This document shows positions 1-6,414 of a stretch of 8,440 nucleotides of DNA, one piece after another. The translations under genes and the position numbers were made by a program. The notes under the pieces were generated by a model. That model ran no database searches and was not told the origin of the DNA. It worked only from the letters and a program-made list of their open reading frames with translations. The stretch comes from Planctomycetota bacterium (lineage in GTDB: Bacteria > Planctomycetota > Phycisphaerae > UBA1845 > PWPN01): assembly GCA_016209665.1 (NCBI GenBank), contig JACQVT010000605.1:1-8440 (forward strand). The letters are read 5' to 3'. Positions within the stretch are counted from its first letter, which is position 1, and every line of letters begins with the position of its first letter.

Positions 1-1646
<1,646 letters not shown>

Positions 1647-1810
1647 GGGCAATTACTTTCTGCTGCGATACCAAGCGCGAAACACATCCAGGAGCGAGAG
1701 AGCTTCTCTTCACGTTCGAGGCCGTGGCCCTCGCGATCCGTCATTCTCGCGGAGCGACCATTGTCCAGCGAGCATGCGCGCGGCTGGTGTCCTCCGCAAG
1801 GACGTGAAAC

Positions 1811-2530
1811 TCAAGCGAGGCCCTGTCGTACCCGACAGGTGGTCGGTCTGGCTCCGGTGCCACGCATGCACCATGCACGCATGCCGACAAGCCAGCCCGT
1901 ATGCCCGAGCCACCTGCGACTCAATAGACCCAGCACGAGTCCGTAGGCCAAGTGCGCCAGGACCACGGTCACGGGCATACTGGGCATATTCCATCCCATG
2001 AAACCGATGCCGAGCGATTTGACGGCCGGACTCAAGAGGAAACCGAGCCCGATGAGTTGGCCATACACCAGCGCCCACAGGATCGACGTTCGCCCGAACA
2101 TGGTAGCGAATATGATTCCGAAGCATGCACCGTTCCAGAAATGATACATCCAACCAACCACATCCGACATCAGCGAAGGCCCAAGCATGAAGCGGTCCAG
2201 AAGAAGCACACCCAGTAGCCGCGGCAGGTCGCCGGGCATTCCCTCGAACACATGGAAGCTGGTTGCCCGCACGGCCTCCAGCCCGAACGTCGCGAGAAAG
2301 CCTGCCGCCGCACCTGCCAGCAACCGGTTGTGGAGACGCGTGTGCCCACGCCATGCAGCAAGCCCGACCAGGCCACACAAGAGCAGTCCAGATGGCAGGA
2401 GCAGTATCACTCCCAAATCCGACATCTTCGCGATCCCGGCCTGGGCCGCCGGGAAGATGTTTGGTGACACGCTGGCCAGCAACAGTGCGAGTGCCGACAG
2501 CATCACTTCTTCATTGAGAATCCGTCGCAT
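1811..2530 (-). CDS. multi-pass integral membrane protein of unknown family
   Basis: The protein has 239 residues starting at ATG 2530. This start is fixed by a GGAGGT seven bases upstream; the longer 252-residue reading would place its start inside a hairpin. Hydrophobic segments lie at about 9-30, 38-60, 70-88, 125-145, 149-170 and 185-205, so about six membrane helices are likely. Conserved-looking stretches include FHVFEGMPGDLPRLLG (92-107), a histidine in GWMYHFWNGACFG (126-138) and LAHLAYGLVLGLL (191-203). I do not recognise the family and assign no function. The last 32 residues (208-239) are Arg/Cys/Trp-rich, look unlike the rest, and contain a short 15-base duplication. The gene lies 57 bases after the DUF302 gene on the same strand and may be cotranscribed with it, subject to the hairpin between them. 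Confidence 0.85.
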   Translation of the reverse strand: MRRILNEEVMLSALALLLASVSPNIFPAAQAGIAKMSDLGVILLLPSGLLLCGLVGLAAWRGHTRLHNRLLAGAAAGFLATFGLEAVRATSFHVFEGMPGDLPRLLGVLLLDRFMLGPSLMSDVVGWMYHFWNGACFGIIFATMFGRTSILWALVYGQLIGLGFLLSPAVKSLGIGFMGWNMPSMPVTVVLAHLAYGLVLGLLSRRWLGHTGWLVGMRAWCMRGTGARPTTCRVRQGLA

Positions 2531-2537
2531 TGCAAGC

Positions 2538-2543
2538 ACCTCC
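2538..2543 (-). promoter_or_regulatory. ribosome binding site GGAGGT of the membrane-protein gene
   Basis: GGAGGT is a near-perfect anti-16S match seven bases before ATG 2530 and decides that start over the upstream in-frame ATG at 2569. It directly abuts the base of the 2544-2575 hairpin. Confidence 0.85.
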
Positions 2544-2575
2544 GGTGCGGTGGCCCTTTTAAGGGCCACCGCACC
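2544..2575 (-). promoter_or_regulatory. strong intergenic hairpin between the DUF302 and membrane-protein genes
   Basis: This is a perfect inverted repeat. The 13-bp arms are GGTGCGGTGGCCC and GGGCCACCGCACC around a six-base TTAAAA loop (minus strand), and two further A-T pairs are possible. It starts 12 bases after the DUF302 stop. No U-tract follows; the ribosome binding site GGAGGT begins on the very next base. It is therefore not a standard intrinsic terminator. It may act as an mRNA-processing or 3'-end-stabilising stem, a partial attenuator, or a spacer keeping the ribosome site open. The last five bases of the 3' arm (GCACC) can alternatively pair with GGTGC at 2540-2536, which would hide part of the ribosome site. 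Confidence 0.6.
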
Positions 2576-2587
2576 ATCGTCGAGAGA

Positions 2588-3085
2588 CTACCGCGGCAGC
2601 ATGGTCACCAACTTGTGGAGCTTCTCATCCAGCATCTTGGCGATCTGGTTTACTTTGGGCTTGGCGAACGTACCGAACTGTTCCGACGGCGGGATGTATC
2701 GCACGTAGGTATGACCCTGCGCGTCGGCGTAGATGTTGATGCGGATCGGCACAATGAGGCCAGCCCCGGGCTCTTCGGAGAACAACTGTCTGCCCACGTT
2801 GGGGTTGCCGACGAAGATGGTCTCGGACTTCACCTTCAGGCCGGTCATAGCGAGCACCTTGCCCTGGTGCAGCTCTCCCATGACCATCATTCCGTTGTCG
2901 GCGACCATCTTCTTGATCCGATCCAGCGTCTGCTCAACCGAACCGGAAACCTTCAGCACCACCCCAGGACCGGTGGATTGGCCACCGGCTGAAGGGCTCG
3001 TGGTTTGTGCAAAGACCGCCAGGGACAGTACACCCAGCATTCCCGCCCCGACTGCCGTTTTCTGCAGAACCGTTCTACGCAACAT
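2588..3085 (-). CDS. exported DUF302 domain protein
   Basis: The protein has 165 residues starting at ATG 3085, chosen because AAAGGA lies seven bases upstream; a longer in-frame start at 3172 would put 29 charged residues before the signal sequence. Residues 1-27 form an export signal, LRRTVLQK followed by a Gly/Ala/Leu core ending near VFAQ. The twin arginine and the following pattern resemble a Tat signal, although a Sec signal is possible. Residues 28-41 are a Ser/Gly/Thr linker. Residues 42 to about 135 match the DUF302 pattern: SVEQTLDRIKKMVADNGM, then a metabolite-like FVGNPNVGRQLF...GAGLIVPIRINIY, then a Y-rich strand ending YIPPSEQF. DUF302 proteins form small alpha/beta dimers of uncertain biochemical role, often in periplasmic or redox-linked settings. 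Residues 140-165 look like a C-terminal helix. It is likely the first gene of a unit with the downstream membrane protein. Confidence 0.9.
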   Translation of the reverse strand: MLRRTVLQKTAVGAGMLGVLSLAVFAQTTSPSAGGQSTGPGVVLKVSGSVEQTLDRIKKMVADNGMMVMGELHQGKVLAMTGLKVKSETIFVGNPNVGRQLFSEEPGAGLIVPIRINIYADAQGHTYVRYIPPSEQFGTFAKPKVNQIAKMLDEKLHKLVTMLPR

Positions 3086-3092
3086 GGTTCGA

Positions 3093-3098
3093 TCCTTT
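3093..3098 (-). promoter_or_regulatory. ribosome binding site of the DUF302 gene
   Basis: AAAGGA sits seven bases before ATG 3085 and selects that start, which places the signal peptide at the true N-terminus. Confidence 0.75.
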
Positions 3099-3218
3099 CG
3101 TTCAATCTGATCCGCAAACACCAACGACTCCGCCTCGCTACACCGCGGGGCGATACACCTCTGAATGTCCATGCGATCCGGCCGGCCGGGCTCGCATGTG
3201 CTTTCTCAGGTGAGTCGT

Positions 3219-3231
3219 CGGCCCCTCACAG
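3219..3231 (-). promoter_or_regulatory. candidate ECF-regulon element, copy 1 (upstream of DUF302)
   Basis: On the minus strand the element reads CTGTGAGGGGCCG, 133 bases before ATG 3085. It matches 12 of 13 bases with the element at 4402-4414 upstream of the ECF sigma gene, in the same orientation. A GCGTWAG heptamer precedes both copies, at slightly different spacings. It may be a promoter half-site or an operator. The -35/-10 geometry cannot be fixed from two copies. Confidence 0.35.
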
Positions 3232-3477
3232 ACCTTACGCGGTTTCCTCAGAATCAGAACCGGCTCACCTGTGTCGTGATAACGTTGGAGGACGTGGAGA
3301 AGTCGCTCAGCAGGCTATTCCATGGAGCGAGGTTGTGTGCCCACATGGGTCAACGGCTTTGGACCATCTTGCGGCAGGAACAAGCGAAGCAGTATCAGAG
3401 ACTGGTTGAGAGTAAGTCGACGGAGGTGGGATGCGGCGCTTTGGCTAGCGAGAAACCGGACATCGTCAGGGACCCGG

Positions 3478-3735
3478 TTACTCGGGCTTGCGTCGGAGAG
3501 TAGATTTCATCCTCTCTCGCGTCTCGGGGGTGAGCGTTTCGTCTGATCGTTCGATCGACCGCGTATCCGTGAACCGCAGGTGGAACAAGCGCGCCAGACC
3601 CCGCAACTGTCGGCCGTAAGCACTGCAGTGCCGGCACATGAGCAGGTGCATCCTCAGGCCCAGGCGGGTGGGCCACGAGAGGTGCCGGTCGAGCCCCTCG
3701 GAAATGAGTCGAACTGCTTCCTTGCAGGTGAGCAT
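3478..3735 (-). CDS. zinc-finger anti-sigma factor (zf-HC2 type), soluble
   Basis: The protein has 85 residues. It carries the anti-sigma zinc-finger signature, with C4 near the N-terminus and then H30-x3-C34-x2-C37 (HLLMCRHC) after an amphipathic helix. This is the expected size and layout of a minimal zf-HC2 domain that clamps its partner sigma factor. A charged tail (55-85, ending TPETRERMKSTLRRKPE) follows. There is no membrane helix, so it would be a cytoplasmic sensor-type anti-sigma rather than a transmembrane one. A redox- or metal-responsive zinc site is a family precedent, not something seen here. The start codon overlaps the sigma stop in a TGATG arrangement, so translation is probably coupled and the pair is made in step. 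It is the natural antagonist of the neighbouring ECF factor. Confidence 0.88.
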   Translation of the reverse strand: MLTCKEAVRLISEGLDRHLSWPTRLGLRMHLLMCRHCSAYGRQLRGLARLFHLRFTDTRSIERSDETLTPETRERMKSTLRRKPE

Positions 3736-4337
3736 CAGACCTTGTCCTCACGCACAAACCAGTTTGACTCCAAGCACTTGCGTAGCCGGGCCCTGGCTCG
3801 ATGGAGCATCACCCATAAATTGGTCGAACTCAGGTTCAGCGCCTTACAGATATCCTCGGACGGCGTCTCATCAATCACTCGCATCGTGAAAACCTGGCCG
3901 ACGCGTTCAGGAACGCCGTCCAGGCAATGCCGGAACACCGCCCAGAATTCCTCCTTCTCGACCAACGAATCCGCGTCCACAGTCCAGTCTTTGGGCGGGG
4001 TCCGCCACCACCCGCGATCATCGAACCACTGGTCGATAACCTCGTCCGGTTCGAGCATTGCGCCGGCAGGTTGGCGGCCTTGCCGTCGTCGCCAGTCGAG
4101 GAGTTTGTGGCGGAGAATACCGATTAACCAGGTTCGCTCTGACGACTCCCCCTTGAAGCGGCCTGCCGCCTGCAGTGCGGCCACGAACGTCTCCTGAACC
4201 AGATCTTCCGCGACATCCCGACGGCCGACGCGAGCCACGGCGTACCGGTACAGGATGTCGCCGTGAGCATCGACCCAGACCTCGGCGGGTGACGTTGTCC
4301 CGCTGGCTGCTGATTCGACTTTGGGTGGTTCAGCCAT
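3735..4337 (-). CDS. ECF-family RNA polymerase sigma factor
   Basis: The protein has 200 residues. Region 2 spans about 22-90, with VDAHGDILYRYAVARVGRRDVAEDLVQETFVAAL (22-55; the DLVQETF core at 45-51) and SSERTWLIGILRHKLLDWRR (65-84), the -10 recognition and melting part. A linker of about 40 residues is rich in Trp and Asp (WFDDRGWWRTPPKDW). Region 4 spans about 128-190, with a helix-turn-helix SEDICKALNLSSTNLWVMLHRARARLRKCLE that would read the -35 element. The SSTNLWVMLHRAR wording and the linker recall the ECF group modelled as TIGR02943, but I could not search to confirm this. ATG 4337 has GAAGGA about ten bases upstream. The downstream anti-sigma gene overlaps its stop. It is probably autoregulated; see the element at 4402-4414. 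Confidence 0.93.
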   Translation of the reverse strand: MAEPPKVESAASGTTSPAEVWVDAHGDILYRYAVARVGRRDVAEDLVQETFVAALQAAGRFKGESSERTWLIGILRHKLLDWRRRQGRQPAGAMLEPDEVIDQWFDDRGWWRTPPKDWTVDADSLVEKEEFWAVFRHCLDGVPERVGQVFTMRVIDETPSEDICKALNLSSTNLWVMLHRARARLRKCLESNWFVREDKV

Positions 4338-4378
4338 GCCGCTGGCGTCCTTCGATCTTGGCCGCAGGTAACCTGATC

Positions 4379-4392
4379 ATCGCAAGTGCGAT
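4379..4392. repeat. short dyad in the 5' leader of the sigma gene
   Basis: ATCGCA-AG-TGCGAT is a perfect 6-bp inverted repeat 41 bases before the sigma start codon. A second small dyad, CAGGT-A-ACCTG, lies at 4365-4375. They lie between the candidate element at 4402-4414 and the gene, so they could be leader hairpins or small operators. Short dyads of this size also arise by chance. Confidence 0.3.
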
Positions 4393-4401
4393 CGACGGCA
4401 C

Positions 4402-4414
4402 CGGCCTCTCACAG
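4402..4414 (-). promoter_or_regulatory. candidate ECF-regulon element, copy 2 (upstream of sigma gene)
   Basis: On the minus strand the element reads CTGTGAGAGGCCG, 64 bases before ATG 4337, with one mismatch to the copy at 3219-3231. A CGTCGATC follows four bases downstream. CGTC-like -10 elements are known for ECF factors, but the gap here is too short for both to be canonical -35 and -10 boxes, so the role is open. Confidence 0.35.
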
Positions 4415-4487
4415 GAAGACTAACGCATAACATCATCGTCGTAAAGCGGCTACGCCAGATCAGGATGTTGAGCGGGTTCCCAGGACA

Positions 4488-4513
4488 GCAGGTTTGGATG
4501 TACCCAAACCTGC
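4488..4513. repeat. perfect 26-base inverted repeat (10-bp arms)
   Basis: GCAGGTTTGG, then ATGTAC, then CCAAACCTGC. The two arms match exactly over ten bases. It lies about 150 bases upstream of the sigma start, has no adjacent T-run, and could be an operator for a dimeric regulator or an RNA hairpin in either direction. Confidence 0.55.
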
Positions 4514-4866
4514 ACAATGGCGACAGATCCTTCCGTCATCCTTCGAAGCACCGGCCCGAGCCGCCTTGTAGCCTTAACCTGTCGCCGATATGCCCTCGCG
4601 GGAAAGACGCTTGTGAAGGCCGCCGTCCTCCGCCGAGAGCGAGAGAGAACCCGAAGTTCAGCGGTGCATCGGACAGCGCCCTACCCGAAAGCTGCCTAAT
4701 GAGGGCAAGCCGACGCGAAGGCCCCTGGCGACTCCGGCGGATCACCTGCTGGCTTGACAAAAGCGGTGCACGGAGGCCAACGTCTCGCTTGGCATGAGTA
4801 TCATAGAAACCCTCCTGACCGCCTTTGATTGGCAAGGCACATTCGAGGCGACCCGGGCCGCCGGTT

Positions 4867-4885
4867 TGTGCACATTTTGTGCACA
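4867..4885. repeat. two TGTGCACA palindromes in tandem, 11-bp phase
   Basis: The sequence is TGTGCACA-TTT-TGTGCACA. Each copy is itself an 8-bp palindrome and the centres are 11 bases apart, so both present the same DNA face. It ends 37 bases before the preferred ATG 4923. This is the geometry of a cooperative operator or promoter-proximal binding site. Confidence 0.5.
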
Positions 4886-4910
4886 TCGCCAAGCGGATTC
4901 GCGCTTTTTC

Positions 4911-4915
4911 GAGGG
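4911..4915 (+). promoter_or_regulatory. ribosome binding site GAGGG favouring start 4923
   Basis: GAGGG lies seven bases before ATG 4923. The alternative upstream ATG at 4794 has only a GGAGG seventeen bases away, and the codons between 4794 and 4922 show weaker third-position GC than those after 4923. Confidence 0.5.
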
Positions 4916-4922
4916 CTGTGAT

Positions 4923-5528
4923 ATGATTTCGCCGGGTTCGATTCTGCCCGGCTTGACGGTGGTGGACAGCCCGGGCCCCGACGCAAACGACATGGTGTAC
5001 GCGGGCGCCGGCACTCACCCGGGCGTCAGCAAGGCCATTCTGTCGCGGGCTTTCAACGACTCGACCGACCTGATCTTTGCGCCAGGCACGCCCGCTGCAG
5101 GTTTTGATTTCGCGGCGGCCATCGGGGCCGGGGTGCTCAATTTTGGCAGTTTCACGATTTCGGCTTATGGCGCCAGCGGTTTCCTCGGCAGGGGCTTCAC
5201 GCTCACCGGCACCGCCGGCCAGCCCGACGCCAGCGCGGCCAATGAACTGGCCGGCGGGAACTACGCCCTGACCGGCGGGTTCTGGGCCTCGACACCAGCG
5301 CTCTGCACGGAGTTTGCGACCGCCGACTTCGACCAGGATTGCGACGTGGACGAGGACGATTTCACCGCGTTTGCCGCCTGTGCCGCCGGCCCCGACGTGG
5401 GGCTCGGGCCAAGGTGCGAGGACAAGGACCTCGACGGCGACACCGACGCCGACAGCGACGACTTCGCCGTCTTCCAACTCTGCATCAGCGGCGCGAACCA
5501 GCCGGCTGACCCGAACTGCGCGCTGTGA
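4923..5528 (+). CDS. mosaic secretory-style protein with dockerin-like C-terminal tail; possibly a gene remnant
   Basis: The protein has 201 residues from ATG 4923; an in-frame ATG at 4794 would add 43 residues of non-coding character. Residues about 10-88 (TVVDSPG...VYAGAG...LIFAPGTPAAGFDFAAAIGAG...FTISAYGASGFLG) resemble the GFDF/choice-of-anchor beta-sandwich found in exported PEP-CTERM-type proteins. Residues 91-121 (FTLTGTAGQPDA...GGNYALTGGFW) match only the final strands of a second planctomycete domain whose first two thirds are missing. Residues 128-201 hold two calcium-loop repeats, DFDQDCDVDEDDF (135-147) and DLDGDTDADSDDF (169-181), with six cysteines in all from 128 to 199; this is the dockerin-like tail common in Phycisphaerae secreted proteins. 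No signal peptide is visible at either start, which is odd for these domains. A truncated, fused or decaying gene is as likely as a functional one. Confidence 0.7.
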   Translation: MISPGSILPGLTVVDSPGPDANDMVYAGAGTHPGVSKAILSRAFNDSTDLIFAPGTPAAGFDFAAAIGAGVLNFGSFTISAYGASGFLGRGFTLTGTAGQPDASAANELAGGNYALTGGFWASTPALCTEFATADFDQDCDVDEDDFTAFAACAAGPDVGLGPRCEDKDLDGDTDADSDDFAVFQLCISGANQPADPNCAL

Positions 5529-5593
5529 AGGCGCTTGTTGTACCCCTACATCGTTCGCAAACACCTGCGCCCGCAAACAGGACACGGAACCGA

Positions 5594-5624
5594 GCCGGGA
5601 TCGAAGAACCTATCGAATCCCGGC
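5594..5624 (+). terminator. hairpin downstream of the mosaic ORF, possible terminator
   Basis: GCCGGGATCGA pairs with TCGA-A-TCCCGGC, giving eleven base pairs with one bulged A and an eight-base loop. It lies 65 bases after the stop at 5528. No T-run follows, so it would be a factor-dependent or transcript-stabilising stem rather than a classical intrinsic terminator. Confidence 0.35.
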
Positions 5625-5846
5625 GACGGCATCGCCCCGGCCGATTCCGCAGTAATCCGCCAGGCCATCTGGCCGGTCGATTGACGCCCTGCCTAGACTC
5701 TGATGAGCAGTTCGGAGTCCTCGGGCCATCTTCCGGTAGTGTGCGACTGGATGCCGACGGTGGGCTTCGGTTCGCCCACGGGGCTCGTCCTGAGTCAGTG
5801 CCTGAGTGGAAGACGTGCGTCGCCCCGCTCATTGCTCTGGCACCGT

Positions 5847-5866
5847 CGATCCGCGTGCGCGGATCG
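5847..5866. repeat. 20-base palindrome with TG centre
   Basis: CGATCCGCG-TG-CGCGGATCG has perfect 9-bp arms around two bases. It lies in the non-coding stretch, far from any confident start codon. It could be an operator, a protein-binding palindrome or a stem; no T-run is present. Confidence 0.5.
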
Positions 5867-6014
5867 GGGTTGTCTCCTCTGATACAGGGCGGGCGTGTGA
5901 CGCCCCAGCCGATGACCGGCGGCTTCGCCGCAGCCTCGATCCAAGGGTCGTGGCCATATCGTGAGGTCTGCTTGGCCCGGCTAGCGGCAAGTTGCCGAGC
6001 AGGAGGAGGAAAAC

Positions 6015-6338
6015 TTGAAGGCACCGGCCCTCCCCTACGTGAAGGCGACGGATGGCGCCTGGCTGCACCCCATCCATCGTGCGTCCGCATCCTACTACGC
6101 TGGCCGGGCCCCTCGAGCCGCCGCCTTCGACCCAACCACGACCGGATCTGAGATCACCACGCGCTGCCCCTGTGCGGGCAATATGGCCTTGTCACTGAGC
6201 CGTCTGGAGGGCCGCCGGCGAGACTTCGGCGTCCTTTACCGCTGGATCAGTGGCCGGAACCATGCAGCGGATCCGATCTGTGCGGATTTAGTGGGTCGCC
6301 GGCCGTCAGCGGTCGGCCCCGAAAGGCGAGGACGATGA
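6015..6338 (+). CDS. doubtful small ORF, hypothetical, TTG start
   Basis: This is a 107-residue frame starting at TTG 6015, right after a strong AGGAGGAGGA (6001-6010) with four to eight bases of spacing depending on register. Third positions are GC-rich over roughly the first half and less so later. The sequence (for example GAWLHPIHRASASYYAGRAP and LYRWISGRNHAADPICADLV) has no signal peptide, membrane helix or domain that I recognise. It ends 76 bases before the 6415 gene on the same strand. The ribosome site is the main argument for it. The rare start codon and the lack of any family argue against it. Confidence 0.25.
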   Translation: MKAPALPYVKATDGAWLHPIHRASASYYAGRAPRAAAFDPTTTGSEITTRCPCAGNMALSLSRLEGRRRDFGVLYRWISGRNHAADPICADLVGRRPSAVGPERRGR

Positions 6339-6404
6339 AGCTGATGCCGCCCCGCGTTGTCATGACCCTGCCGGGCGAGGACAAAACGATCTCAAACAAG
6401 AAAC

Positions 6405-6409
6405 GGAGG
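6405..6409 (+). promoter_or_regulatory. ribosome binding site of the S74-type gene
   Basis: GGAGG lies five bases before ATG 6415 and confirms that start, which directly begins a signal peptide. Confidence 0.75.
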
Positions 6410-6414
6410 ATCCC

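Larger units (their letters stand above)
3086..3477. other. 392-base intergenic region between the anti-sigma and DUF302 genes
   Basis: No convincing gene lies here on either strand. The open frames that cross it show no recognisable domain and no clear ribosome site. It contains the DUF302 ribosome site at 3093-3098 and the 3219-3231 element that recurs upstream of the sigma gene. It probably carries the promoter of the DUF302 unit. No intrinsic terminator is evident after the anti-sigma stop. Confidence 0.6.
4338..4922. other. 585-base divergent non-coding region
   Basis: This lies between the minus-strand sigma gene and the plus-strand mosaic ORF. The short plus-strand frames inside it (around 4465-4797 and 4517-4699) are Arg/Pro-rich with no ribosome site or domain. 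It holds the sigma leader dyads, the shared 13-base element, the 26-base dyad at 4488-4513, a lone TTGACA at 4754-4759 without a matching -10, and the double TGTGCACA at 4867-4885. It is the likely site of divergent promoters. Confidence 0.55.
5529..6414. other. 886-base region with no confident gene
   Basis: No confident coding region lies between the mosaic ORF and the S74-type gene. A 208-residue plus frame (5525-6151) and a 216-residue minus frame (6135-5485) are both Arg/Pro/Ser-rich with no domain, typical of chance frames in GC-rich DNA. The region does contain a bulged hairpin after the mosaic ORF (5594-5624), an 18-of-20 palindrome (5847-5866), a small TTG-start ORF with a strong ribosome site (6015-6338) and presumably the promoter of the 6415 gene. 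Confidence 0.5.

Noticed and set aside
3005..3503. Plus-strand open frames of 112-134 residues across the DUF302 start and the gap beside it
   Set aside because: They have no ribosome site or domain and overlap the signal-peptide region or ribosome site of a well-supported minus-strand gene.
4754..4782. TTGACA as a sigma-70 -35 box
   Set aside because: No TATAAT-like -10 lies at 16-18 bases, so the hexamer alone does not support a promoter.
4536..5585. 349-residue minus-strand open frame
   Set aside because: It lies antisense to the mosaic ORF and non-coding leader; the Val/Gly/Ala/Arg-rich wording mirrors the GC-rich sense codons and no domain or ribosome site supports it.
5700..5745. CTGATGAG inside a GACTC/GAGTC dyad, reminiscent of a hammerhead ribozyme core
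   Set aside because: The required GAAA core segment and closing helices are absent, so the match is only to the first conserved box.
5760..5779. GTGGGC-TTCGGTTC-GCCCAC hairpin resembling a tRNA T-arm
   Set aside because: The stem and loop have the wrong lengths and no acceptor, D or anticodon arms surround it.
5485..6151. Overlapping 208-residue plus and 216-residue minus frames in the gene-poor stretch
   Set aside because: Both are Arg/Pro/Ser-rich with mixed third positions and no domain; the GTG start at 5525 overlapping the previous stop has no ribosome site of its own.
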